Shown piece by piece: positions 45,603-57,542 of a stretch of 64,000 nt of DNA. Each line of letters begins with the position of its first letter. Positions within the stretch are counted from its first letter, which is position 1. The stretch is from Rhypophila decipiens (lineage: Eukaryota > Ascomycota > Sordariomycetes > Sordariales > Naviculisporaceae). The DNA lies in contig MU858124.1 of assembly GCA_033297075.1 (NCBI GenBank), positions 1-64,000 of the forward strand. Direction: 5' to 3'. A program made the position numbers and the translations under genes. The notes under the pieces were generated by a model. It worked only from the letters and a program-made list of their open reading frames with translations, made no database searches and was not told where the DNA came from.

Positions 45603-46465
45603 GATGGTGGACTTTGGTACTGTGTTTGGCTTTTCCTAGACTAGAGATGTTGAGTCGTGATTTGTAACGGTATTCGAGTTGAATGTGCGTAGGCGACGGT
45701 TAGGCAAGCTTCACCACCAAGTCGGCGTGACTTGATAGTAGCTTTATACATGTGTCGATCCAGAAATATGACGCGGTATCGTCCTAGAGTGATAAAGACC
45801 GTTCGACCAGTGTTTGGAGATAGTGTTCAAACAAGACATTTGATGACACTGAGAGCGTCGTTTGACCTCATGTCATGGAAGATGGTACAATTTTGAAAGA
45901 AACCCTTTCCACGATTTCCAAATCATGTTCCAGCTGTCGGTTGCTTCGGGGCTCGGGCTGATTCAGCGGTCTCATGACCAGATTGTTGATTCGTATTGTG
46001 ATGTTGCCCAGGACTTCTCTAGCATGCTTCAGTTTGAAAGTGTCGGATTCATACCTAACCACTGTCGTAACTTAGGCTATAGAACAACGAAACAGGCATA
46101 AAACTACATGTACCCAGTGGGCAGTACTCAGAAACATGTGACACGATATTGTCGGTGGTTACGCGCTGCATCATACTCAGAGGTCTCGATGAAAGCTAGG
46201 ATACGTCCCTCGCTGTGCCTTGTTATTTCATGACACACACTTATCCACCTTATTATTCATGTGGGTTTAATGTATTGTATTACGTTTGTGTACTGGGGTG
46301 GTGCTACTTGTTACAGATCCGAGAGGTGCGAGAGTTATTGTTCTTGTCGTGTATATCCAGTCCCTCCATTGCGCCAGATGCCCAAACCCAGAAAAATTGT
46401 CAAAAGAATCTTGTCCCTAGACTTTTCCACTCTCCATTGGGTGTGAAGCAGTTGGCGTACAGTGG
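45603..46465. other. intergenic between the FHA-like protein and the kinase
   Basis: About 0.86 kb, AT-richer than its surroundings. It holds short frames only, and no extra copy of the FHA-like region is seen. Confidence 0.5.
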
Positions 46466-48100
46466 TTACCTCTTCTGTCTTTTTCGATCTCGCAAGGATT
46501 GTCTATTGCTGTGGATCCTAACCATGAAGATTGAAGTCAACCACTCCCAAAGGTCCAGCAGAAGTTTCCAGAAAGCCTCATATGTTGAAACTGGGACCTC
46601 GTACCCAAGGCCCAGTTTCTGAGCATACGCCCTGCATTGCCGAGCTGATGGTCTTATAGAAGGCGTTTGGGATAACATGCTGCCAATCAAGTCCATGATG
46701 TCATGGTCGAAAGTCCTATTGTAAAGGTCAGCCCGGAACACGGCCGTGATCGCTTTGTGATCAGCTAGCCTTCTGAGGCAGGAATGGCATTTGAGACATC
46801 GATAGGCAACAACTCCAAGTGACCATATATCTGAAGGGTAAATCCATCTGTCGTCGGCCCGAGTTATCCAGGTGTCGAAGATCTCGGGTGCCATGTAAGC
46901 AACTGTGCCATGGGGCTTGGATGTTGCTGTACGCCAGGTACTGGCCCGGTACGCGGTACCGAAATCCCCTAGCACAATGTGGAAAGGGCTGCAGGATCTG
47001 ACGAGAATGTTGCTGCATTTAATGTCCCTGTGGACAATGCTTCTGGATTGCAAGAACTCGAGGGCAGATCCTATCTGCGATATGACTTGGAGGACGTGGT
47101 AGTTGGGTTGTGTCCTGGCGGCTTGGTTGGTCGAGAAGAAGTTGTCAAGTGTGCACTCGCAGAGCTCGAGGATGAGCATCTCGCCTTGGGTAGGTGAGGA
47201 GTGCAGCTCCTTCAGTTTCATTAGGTTCGGCTATTGATAGGATTAGAACGAGCGAGGAATTCAAGTATCAGAGGTGCCGAAATAGGTGTGTTTAACGGAC
47301 GAGTTCGTTCAGGAGGTAGGGTTACTTCTAGCACTTACATGATGAAGAGCGGTCAGGAGATCAGCCTCCTTCTTCAAAAATGTGCAGAGCTGGTGATGCC
47401 CGCGAGCCACCTTTGCGGCAAAGACCAGACCAGAAGCCACTTGCTGGACCTTGAAAACCCGACCCTGGCTACCTTCACCCAGACACTCAAGCTGTTTATA
47501 GAGTGCTTTGTCTGACGCTGACAAGTATTTCCGCCAGGATTCTATCTCCCGGGGATTGGAATACTCGGATATTAACTCGATGGCGTATCTTGACAGGCAG
47601 GCTTGGAGTTCGATAACGACTAGTGAAAACCTGAGCTCGGTCCTCGTAAGACGGACTTCGAGAGGATGGTGCGGCTTGATACTCATAGCCTGGGTTTTGC
47701 AGAGTTTCTTTTCAATATCCCATGGGATACCGCCGATACGTTTGAATAGTTTTTCAACAATAAGGCGGCAGTTTGTATAGTTCCTGAGGAAGCCCTTCCC
47801 GCAGTCAAAAGCTTCAATTTGTATCTCGTTTGTATCCTGCCTGTCGCTGCCCTGCTCCTGGCCACTCTTTTTGTTTGGTAGTACTATAAGATCATTGCCG
47901 ACTTTAATATCGGCACCTTCTCCTTCGCCAATGATGAAGAATTTGCCGTTCTGCGGAGTGTCGAGTGATGGAGCCAGTCTTAAGGTCACCTCGGGGCTTG
48001 TCTGGAAGACAGTTTTGTCAGAATTGTAGTCTAACAAGGCCTTATTGGTATTCATATTCTTTCCGGTTATGAGAATCATCATGGGCCCACGGGAGGACAT
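46466..48100 (-). CDS. protein kinase with divergent FHA-like N-terminus, 508 aa
   Basis: Two exons on the minus strand: 48100-47339 and 47230-46466. The 108-bp intron has GTAAGT..ATAG ends. Residues 1-165 form a beta-rich region resembling an FHA domain (Phe-Ile-Ile-Gly-Glu-Gly, Gly-Ala-Asp, Asn-Glu-Ile-Gln-Ile). The kinase domain shows a glycine loop Gly-Glu-Gly-Ser-Gln-Gly at 208-213, Lys230, His-Arg-Asp at 321-323, Asp-Phe-Gly at 343-345 and Ala-Pro-Glu at 368-370, so it looks active. The splice joins His-His to Pro-Asn-Leu, the usual kinase sequence. The tail has a Trp/Leu/Phe-rich stretch (about residues 475-490) followed by many Arg/Lys, possibly a membrane association element. An in-frame open stretch lies just upstream of the chosen ATG, so an earlier exon is possible. 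It phosphorylates Ser/Thr; the target is unknown. Confidence 0.8.
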
Positions 48101-49044
48101 ATTGCTTGGGTTTCGCGGCGGTGATGGGACCTCTTGCTCGATGACTCGGACTGGGAGAGATGCGCTGGGGTTGGTAAGAAATTGGATTTCACCGATGTGT
48201 TTGAGAGTGTTGAACAGAAGACAGGCCCTATTACTTCATACAGTCTAAAAATACTAACAGTTGTCCAGAAGTGCGGCCTTATGTATCTGGAAGCCGACAG
48301 TGTAGTTGTTGAAGATAACGGCAATATGGTAGTCTTCAAAGGTATGAGTTTCTGAGGGCCATTTGTGACTCCGTATTTTCCCAGTCACTGAATTTGGATT
48401 CTTGGAGATAACCTTTGTGTGCTTAAACATCATAGGCGCCACCCATTTGAACGGTAGGCTCTCAAAGTTTCTCTCGTTTTAACCCGGCAAGCTTGTCGCG
48501 GAATGAAGAGGCTATCTTATTTTCTAATAGTTGTCTCCCAATTGTGATCCTCAACATTATTTCATATCACTTCAGCCATAAAATGTTTTGTCGTGATTAT
48601 GTTAACCTATGAAGCAATCACACAAACCTCTTTCTAGGGCAAAGGAAAAACCCCGACTAGAACGCCAAGTTCATTATGTTGTGAGAAAATACCAGAGAAC
48701 GTTATAAGTCCAACTGACTGCTCGGGCTGCTTTATTTGAATACGAAGAGAGCACCCATTCTTCATTCATCTCCTAAAACTTGAACCTACTCTATTGTCCT
48801 CCATCCTCAGCAAGTGAGCAGATCATGGTGCTCCTTACTTATATGTTCATTGCCATCCAAACAAGACAATGGAGATTTCTACCTCCACAAAGGACTATAA
48901 ACAGTCTACTACTCTCATGAAGACCACTCTAGCAACAATTCTCAGTCTCTCGAATCTGCTGTTTTTGTCTAGACCGTCGTACCAAGCAACCAACCACTCT
49001 GTATCATCCAGACCGTCGCACAACATAATATTCCAAAAGCGGCA

Positions 49045-49500
49045 ATGACAAAACAAAAGACGACTCAAGCAAAGGGGCAAGATTCCCGATTCCGGTATTA
49101 TTACGAGGTTGCCCTGTTGTATAGGCTAAATCTACCAACAACTCACCACCCGGGACCGGTCAACTTGTCAAGCTCTCCTGAACGGTGGACCACGCTGACG
49201 TCGTATCGTTCCGCGACTGACATTCAGGGGCTTGCAGACAACGGCATCTTGGAGCTGCAGTTAATATCACATTGCTGCATTTTGGCGCAGGTCAGTTCTC
49301 GGGACTTGGAACAGGTCGCGAGAAGTTGAACTGAAAATTTCTTGGACCGTTTATGATGCGTGGGAGGCCAAGACCAAAAAGGAGGCCATACGAAGGAGCG
49401 GATCGGGATGCGACGAGCGGGTTGTTAGTTCTTACATCAGACAGGATCAGACGAGATTTTCCTGCTCCTCCCTTGGTTGAAGTCCTGATTGGACTGGCGT
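49045..49500 (+). other. coding-like segment, uncharacterised, frame changes
   Basis: An ATG-initiated frame of 94 codons (49045-49329) is polar and protein-like. Just before its stop a second frame becomes natural-looking (Val-Glu-Leu-Lys-Ile-Ser-Trp-Thr-Val-Tyr-Asp-Ala-Trp-Glu-Ala-Lys, about 49325-49380) and runs on for some 40 codons. The switch near 49285-49325 has no convincing intron. Either a decayed gene or an unrecognised split gene. No family is recognised. Confidence 0.25.
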
Positions 49501-50070
49501 ACAGTCAGACGGGTATAACATCCTTCTATCCGCATACCAAGAACCCTGGAGGGAGCGCACAACTTATGATCCCAAAGACCAGGACTGGGGAACCAGAGTT
49601 CACCGTTGTTAGTACGCAGAGGCTCCTGAATCCCGTCTTTATTGCTCGTAAAACTCCTCATCACTTCGTGTTTACCCCTGCATATGTTGCCAACTTGCGG
49701 ATATCAGTGTTGTAGTCGAAGAATCCTTTATTCCCCGCTCTTGATGAAATCTCGATTCAGGCTGTTGGGCGATGGATCGATACTTTGCAGCTCGCCATTA
49801 TCGTGTCTGAGTGTCTTTATTGCCACGCTTGATGTCTTCACTCTGCTGCCTGTACCTGACATGTAGGGCTGCAGGGTTAACTCCTGCTTCTGAATGACCG
49901 TCTTGGCTGGCATTGTCCCAATATTGAACCGTGCCAACAAATATTAGGGATGTATTACCCGTATTATGGCGTTGTATTCCGTTGAGAATGTAACGTCTTT
50001 GGTGGCACCGTTGGTCTGTACGGTCTTTTTTTGAGCTTTTGCCGTCCCGGACTTTGGCATTCTTTGGAAC

Positions 50071-50585
50071 ATGGGAATTGCTGAAGTGAAGAAAGAAACG
50101 CTGGGAAGGCACGTTTCATCTGCCAACAAAAAAGATGAAAATGGGAAAAGAGATCGGGTCTTGTTTCTTTGCGAGTTGAAAGACGAGACACATCAAGGAA
50201 AGAATACCAATGTCCTGGACAAATTCTCCACTGCAACGTGTGCTGTACTCCGCAGCGATATCGGGATCGGACCCGGGGAAATCGCTGTAAACGGACTCCA
50301 CATCGGGATGAGCCCAATTGACGAATCAAACCTCGCGATTCGGAGTATGACATCGCTGAGACTTTTGATGGAGACACCTCTTAATAAGCGTTGGTCAGTG
50401 AGTGGTCTCTTTCCGAGTTTCCTGAATCTCGTCTGCAGTTGGTTGGACCCAAACTTCAAAGTCTGGTACAGAACGTGATGATGCTAGTTGAATCGACCCA
50501 ACCGCTGTGCAGAACAGGTCGTCGGCTTTTCTCCTTCGAGATGTTCACATGTGAATTTGCTTTGGATCTCAAGTTGGACACGTGA
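50071..50585 (+). other. coding-like segment, uncharacterised, possibly split
   Basis: A frame from ATG 50071 runs to 50478. At about 50398 a perfect GTGAGT donor follows Trp-Ser, and a TGCAG acceptor 41 bp on would move into a second protein-like frame ending at 50585. That would give a polar protein of about 155 residues with no known domain. The intron would be unusually short, so a frameshift is also possible. Confidence 0.25.
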
Positions 50586-52694
50586 CGGTAAGTGCGAGCT
50601 GTAATGGGCAGTCATACATCGAAATTACCAATGCAAGTCCACCACGATAGCGTAACGGACACAAGCCCACATCCGGAGCAGTCTGGAACAATTAATGATG
50701 GATTCCAGCTCTGGGGAGACAGCACTGGTATGTTCTATATTTATCACTGTCTTGGCGTGGGCGCCCTACCTGGTATCGGGCCGGGAAGTGAGGTATGTAC
50801 ACATCGTAGTGTACACTACACTAGGTACTTGTATCCATGGATATTGTTCTGTGCGTATTATTACCAACTCTTGAGGCGCGAGACTGCAAGAACGTAGAAG
50901 ACCATCGAATCAGACTCACATTGCGAGGCTGATGATGATAGTGGTGTTTCAAGAACAAGGTGTGCTTTAATTTGGCGTCAAGACAGTGTTTCTTTTGAGC
51001 CTCAAGTCTTACTGGCAAACATCCTCCCGAGACATGACACGCCGTCACAAACATCCCGTTCCCCGACGAGCAATGCATACCTAAATTTTTGGATGGATAT
51101 CTGTTCACCATAAGTCTCTTTCCAGCAAACCCCCGATAACTTATTAGCAAGGACATTTTTGGTCTTACAAGGCAGCCGGAACGAGGAAGGCACATGGGAT
51201 GTGCGACGCATTCACTCCAAGGACGCGCTTTCCACATTTCTTGACCGATGGACAACGAAGTGGGGGTTGGTAGAAGAGGTACCGGTTGAGCCCCGCTGTT
51301 AATGAACTTTAAGTCTTCCATACAAAAACGGATCCATTCACCCACCATTGCTAACACAAGACAGCGCGGGACACCTCATGGACCAGCGAGGGCGAAACCC
51401 TGTCCTGTACCAAGTGGTCATCAACAGATGCCAGTGTTTGCCAGAGAACCTCTGCACCACTTTTTTGTTTCCTTGCAGCACCTTCATAACGGCGACCGGC
51501 ACGGGCCAAAAGTCTTTAAACACACGTTGGTAAAATCAGGAACCGCCCACTCACGATCGAACGGATTGACAGTGCCGAGTCCATCCTCCAAGACGCTCTG
51601 CAAGACCAACAACCTCGGCCCGATAATGATACCTCAATCACAACGCGCTTTTCTCAAAGTGGCCAAGAAGTGTCAGGAATATTGGCCGTAGCAGGCTAAA
51701 ACGTCCATGCTGCGCAAGAACAATTCGGATTATCCAGCACACGCGACAAATGAACATGCCAGAAATTCCCGCGCATCAATGAACAGGATGTATCGGTGAC
51801 GCCCGCCACCTGCTCGGAGATAGCCACGAGTCTCAAGATCAGGACGGAATCCTCCACCTCACCTCCATAGCGAAATACTTGGAAACCCTGATGCTGATAA
51901 CAAAAGTGCGCCATTCTGCCCGAGGCAGGCCATCATCGCTGTCTTGCACGTGGAAACGCCAGCGTCGCCATCAGGGTCTAGCTCACGATAGGAAGGCCAG
52001 GGGACCACGCCCCTTTTTTTGTCAGATACGTCCACCACCCCTTGTTGACTTTCCCGGCCGCCATGCAGGTGCAACTCTTGGCGCTGTGCAGGGGTGTTTT
52101 TACTGCGGTCCACGTTTTGGGACAACCTTCTGGACACTGTGGTTGGAGCAATGGCAAACGGCCGTTTATGATTCTGCTTTGCGGAATTAAACAAAAGGAG
52201 ACAATTCTCCCGCACCGAAGAGACCAATCAGACAACACGCATGGCGGGTGGCAAGGTTTCCTGCCGGGCAATATGGGGGCGCAAGGGACGTCAACCCGAA
52301 CCACTGGCTTTGGGAGGTTGACCACCAAGGTCGAAATCTGGGGCGACTGGGTACCTCACTTTTAATATGGATCCCCAGTGCTACCTCAGTCTCACTCCTC
52401 GTCACTGCATCAGGCGATTAAGACCAGGCCCTAATCTTGAAGCTTGGGAGGGACTGACCTGCCACCGACCTGTCACCAACGACCCCTATCACGCTTTACC
52501 CGTCCCGCCGGGTCCCTCTCGTTTTGCTGGGGAAGAGCATCATGTCTTGACGAACACCATAACGGATATATTCCTGAACCATAGGGTCATACTCTCTCTG
52601 TCCTGATATCGATATCCCAGGCCAGGCGAGGGGAGAGACACCTCTCCCCGAATGATTGTTCCTTCACCTCACCCGAGTTGATGCGCATCTCAAC

Positions 52695-54148
52695 ATGACG
52701 CTTTACACGCCGGCTCCGCTCTTACGGCCTTTTGGGGAGGACAAACCGACTCTGCTGGTGTCATGGTGGATCACCATCTTTGCCACCATCATCATCGCCC
52801 TCAGGTTAGCAGGACGATACGTTCGCGTCGAGAAGTTATGGGCCGAAGACAAAGTCGCCGCTTGCTCTCTCATACCGTTGTACATGCGTATGGCATGTGT
52901 CCATGTCGTTCTTCTGTATGGCACCAACAACGTGCAGCTTCCTCGCGGTCTGCAGTTTACTCGGGAAGAAATTCATCGTCGCTCCATAGGTAGTGGACTG
53001 GTGTTGTTTAGTCGGATCCTCTACCCAGCCACGTATGTTTAATTTAATTCTCGCAACTCGAGCCGGCTCCAATACTGACTGGCATCAGACTATGGATCCT
53101 CAAATACGTCAGTCTGCACTTCTTCAGCAGACTCATCAAGGCCACAGGCAAAAGGCGATATTACTACACTTTAATGTTTGTCAGGGTCTCCCTGGGCATA
53201 ACCTTTTTGGCCGTCATCATCAGCAACCTAGCCGAGTGCAGGCCTTTCCATGCCTACTGGCAAGTGACTCCCGACCCGGGCCCGCAATGTCGACAGGGAG
53301 TAGCCAGTCTCTTGACCATGGCGGTGTGCAACACGTTTACCGACCTCCTCCTCGTCGTCTTCCCTGTACCCATTATCCTCTCCAGCAAGATCAAAACCAG
53401 CCGCAAAGCTTTTCTAGTCTTGCTGTTCAGTCTCGGACTTTCGGCTGTGATTGTGTCGAGCTATCGTGTGCCCAAGGTTCTCGACGAAAACGGGTACCAA
53501 GGCACACGGACGACATGGGCGTCGATTGAGATTCTCGTCGGCACCATCGTTGCAAATACGCAAGTTCTAGGCTCGTTTATCCGCGACACGGGCGTTAAGA
53601 AGGCACGATTTCGACCAGGGTATGAGCACAACTCTCATTCTGGGACGAACAGCAAAGGCGCAGGCGGACTATCGTCTTTTCAGAACAACAACACCAATAA
53701 TATGACACTCATGTCCCACAAAGATAATTGGGGCGACGAAGTCGATGAGCGGGGAGGAGTAACGGGAATGGGAATGTCCACGACGATCAAAGCCCAGTCA
53801 TCGATGGATACTGATTTCTCCAAGTCACCGTCGGGGAGAGCGAGCGAAGACTCGTTGATTCCCAAGGGCAGCCATCATCATTCGAGCAATAGCTTATCGC
53901 AGTCGAATTTGTCGGGCGTTACGGCTGTGGTGAGGACTACCAGGATCGAAGTCACTGTGGAAGATGCAGACACTGGCAGCGGAAGACAGATGACGCCAAC
54001 GCCGCCGAAACCACCGAAACCACCAATGCAAGTCCGGAGTGCCAGTGTACGCGGCACGGGGAGAGGTTCAACCAAGGTGCTGCAGCAGGTTGATGCGCCT
54101 CTCCCGGGTGGACTGTCACCGCCTAGTCGTGGTGGTCTGAATTCCTGA
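52695..54148 (+). CDS. fungal rhodopsin-family (PTH11-like) 7TM protein, 465 aa
   Basis: Two exons: 52695-53032 and 53089-54148, with a 56-bp intron (GTATGT..ATCAG). The start is the first ATG in frame, in CAACATGA. Seven hydrophobic segments are visible in the first 300 residues, roughly at 23-45, 55-78, 103-128, 145-167, 190-215, 222-243 and 255-280. The family motif Glu-Cys-Arg-Pro-Phe-His-Ala-Tyr-Trp-Gln-Val-Thr-Pro-Asp-Pro-Gly-Pro-Gln-Cys lies between helices 4 and 5. The last 170 residues are a Ser/Thr/Asn/Gly-rich cytosolic tail with a Pro-Lys-Pro-Pro repeat. This is the fungal integral-membrane 'rhodopsin' family that contains PTH11-like receptors; it lacks the retinal lysine seen in opsins, as far as can be read. 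Ligand unknown. Confidence 0.85.
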
Positions 54149-57100
54149 TGAATCATGTACTATATGTTTTGGTTATAAAGGGCCTGTTGAATACCTGCCT
54201 GACTTGCTGAACTCTTCATCTCGTTATACATTCTTCTCTTTTTCGTAGATAGATACCTCTTATAGCACGTGTATTTCATGTATCCCAAATACATTCTTCT
54301 GATACACCGACGTTCCTCATTACCTAAGTTCAAGCCCGATGCTTTCCAAGCTGCTACTCACTCTATGATCAATTTCTCTTTTATCCATGCTACCAACAAT
54401 CATTAACCGGCAATCTAAACCCCTTATCCAGGTTCACCAGCTGACAAGAAGCGGTTAGATTTCAGGCGTTTATTACTGATACAAAATCTTAGTACACTGC
54501 AGCTAAGGATAGCAATGAAACCATTTCACCGTAACAGGTCAAGGCCATCCGAGCTGGAGCATGTCCGGAGTGAGTGTAGCATTCATGTGCGCATAAAATA
54601 AATTGTCAAATTCATGCGCGTTGTGCAGTTCGATGCATGTGCCAAATTGGCGAATTATTAGCGAAAAACACACAGACACACACTGATACAGGACAATGGG
54701 TTCATGAAGTTTTGGTGTTGCTGAAGGTGCACTGTATCATACGTTTTGAAAGATTAGGTATTACGGATACGGATACATCATGAGCACTTGAAGCCAAGGG
54801 GCTTACATAGGAGGGCCGTTGATACTAGGACGTTTTGCCATATTCACTAGCTCCGGCGAAATATTACTCTTTTTACACGACAAGCCCGATATCTAAACGT
54901 ATATGCGGGAAATTTCACGTGGACTGGTAAATAGTCCACTGTCCGCTGTCGTCATGGACACACCACTTTCGTTCTCGTGGAATTTGGGGAATGAGTATCA
55001 TGATTGGGGCACCTCCACAGTTTCACCCCTCAGAGACAGCACGCGATGTTCCTTAACAGTTGCGCTGATATCACCGAGGTATTGGCTGTCGGCCGGTGTG
55101 CGAATCCGATTTAGCGGGACGATTTGGGGGATGACGGGTCGTTGGAGCCAATGGCTGCATCGATGTCGTCAGGAAGGAGCCTTCTCTGAATCGTGGCGAG
55201 TGAAAAAAGCCGCTGACTGATGAGACGTCTTCGGTAAGCAGTGACAAGATCATCCATCGTTGTAAATGGAAACACGGACAAGTTTTGATGCTCGGGCCAG
55301 ACAAAAGATCACTTTTTACACATCAAATGCACCTTTTTTCTCAATATCAACAGCGAGGCAGGGGAAGCTGTTGGAGATGGTTAGTGACCCCCACCTTGGT
55401 GCGGACGGTGATGCAATCTCTGAGACACGTCGGTGCGCCAGAATTAGAACAAGAGCAGAAAATAACGCCATTCAGCAAGCCTCATCTTCTAGAAGCTGCC
55501 AAGAAGGGCAGCTTCTTTTTGTCTACTCTCAACTGGTTGACCGAACATGGCAGCTGCTTGGGTTCATCCGGCGGAAGGAAGATGAGGAGAAGAAGCCACT
55601 GGTGACTGATCGTGTGTGCCACACCTGGCCACACCAGGACGACTCCAAAATCGTTCTAGAAGGACGCTAAAAAATGATAGGACGGCCGTGGCGTGACAAG
55701 GCGATCCCTGTCTTTCAGGAGGAGCTTGTTTGTTATCGTCGACCGTTTTTACCCCATACGGCCGAGGTCGGGCGTTTGGTAATTGTGGATACTGGATAAC
55801 GGGCGCCAATCCATCGTTCTTGACCACTTCTCACCGTCATCCCGTCGGCTTGTCTGTGTTTGTTGCCCCTTTTCTGTCGTCTGTTGAGGGAGGCAGCTAT
55901 CATCGTCACACACGCAGACCGGAACCGCCCGAACCTACTGACGGCCAACATCAGGCCCGACCTCAACTTTGGGTGCCTATATGGGATTGGGACAAAAAAG
56001 ACCTCAGAGGGAAAAGGAGCGGCAATGGAGGGCTTGGTTTGCTTGTGATCACCTCACCAACAAGCAAAGTCAATGGGTCCCCCAGCCGGGACGGGACGGA
56101 CAGCCGCTAGGTAAATAACGGATAGGGCCAAATTTCACCAAGAATTGCCATCTTGGATGATAAGGGAGGCAACAAATGGCCGTCTAGCAAATGCGCATTG
56201 GATCGGGTTGGACTCGAATTCTCGCAGCATTACGGCGCATGCGGGGGATTCCCCAGGGTCGCCGGCAAGTAACGACGACATAACAACCAATACCAAGACC
56301 TGCAGGCCAGCTGTTGGCCGTGATGTCGATATTGACCGGCATAGAAACTTGCTGTCCTTGTTTTTCAGCTCCTGACTTTCACTCACAGAACGTGCGGTTT
56401 TTATATCCAGAGCGGCCATACTCTCGGATATCTCGGCCTGGCGCATATCGCTCGCTAGACCTACGCTGTACGAATAAAGCCAGATCACTTGCCCCATCAC
56501 GCTACGGATTACGCTACCAAAAGAAGGCCCCCAGATCCCAGACGGCGTAACGGCAGCCCAGAACACACCAAGACCGGCCAGGGGGTCACCCTATCTTTCA
56601 GGGGCCAGTCAGAGAGAGGCAGGTTAACCCGTTTAGGAGCGTTGTGAAGTGCCCCACCCCTCGCCAATGCTCCCACACCCTCAAGACTCAACCCCAACTT
56701 TTCGTCCCATCCACTTTCTCAAGTCTCCGTCTCCCGGTTTCGTGCTACTCTAGTGTAGTACTTTATCTCTCGGGCACTACCCCAGTAGCGCAACAAGTCC
56801 CGGACCGACCAGATTCCATGTCCAGAACGAAGCCGTTTCTCCTGAACCTGGAATATTGGACTGCGGGACATGTTGCATGATTCCAGGTCAACATTTCTGT
56901 TTCTGGAGGTGGAAATAATACCGAGATTTCACAAGGGTGGTTGGTTGGACTCACTGCAGCACACCACTATCATTTGCTGGACCGACAAGAGCGATATCTC
57001 TACCACAGCCCATGTCGTGAGCCCTTGACCCTGGTGATCCCACGTGCGATATTACCACTCAACCTCTCGGCAAAACGGAGCCTGGGCAAGCACGCAGACT

Positions 57101-57542
57101 GTGTGCCTGCCCACTAAACATCAACTGAGGAGTCCCATCCGCCGTCCCCTGGTCTGGCGAATCGACAACAGCTCCATCAACCTGCCCATTACCATTCCCA
57201 CGTTTTGCAAGGGAAAAGCTGCTTTATACGATTTTCTTATTTTCACAACAAGTCTCCATCATCCTTCTCACCTTCCTATCTGGTCATTCACTTCGGTCTG
57301 AGCCTCTCATTCACATCATCCCGGCACACTGGTAACCGGCGGGTATCACACACCACCATCCTCCGCATACCACGTGCGCGCCTCACGGCTTCAATGTATC
57401 ACTGCGGCAGCGATCAGCACATAATCGTCATCAGATCGGCCACAGTACCCACTTACTCGGATCCTCATAGCCAACTAGACACCTAAATCTAACCATCACC
57501 AGTTCCTAGACTGAAGACCACACCCAGCGGTGAACCTGCGCG
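54149..57542. other. gene-free 3.4-kb region
   Basis: This lies between the 7TM gene and the amino-acid permease gene. Frames of up to about 140 codons occur on both strands (for example minus-strand 56135-56566), without domains or splice partners. The right end is the promoter and CA/C-rich leader of the permease gene. Confidence 0.5.

Larger units (their letters stand above)
48101..52694. other. 4.6-kb region without a firm gene
   Basis: Many short frames occur on both strands. Coding-like stretches at 49045-49500 and 50071-50585 on the plus strand are listed separately with low confidence. A minus-strand stretch near 50821-51357 vaguely recalls fungal HET proteins but could not be supported. 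Confidence 0.45.

Noticed and set aside
49728..49940. Possible third copy of the FHA-like region on the minus strand
   Set aside because: Only one short similarity (Lys-Thr-Val-x-Gln followed by a Thr-Leu pair) was seen; the rest does not align with either gene.
50821..51914. Possible minus-strand HET (heterokaryon incompatibility) gene
   Set aside because: A stretch with Trp-Ile-Arg-Phe-Cys and Leu-Leu-Pro-Thr-Pro recalls the region before the HET core, but the core motifs (Leu-Ser-Tyr-Cys-Trp-Gly, Trp-Ile-Asp-Ala-Leu-Cys-Ile) are absent in all frames and no exons join.
56135..56566. 143-codon minus-strand frame with hydrophobic stretches
   Set aside because: No signal peptide, family or partner exon; several other frames are open over the same bases.
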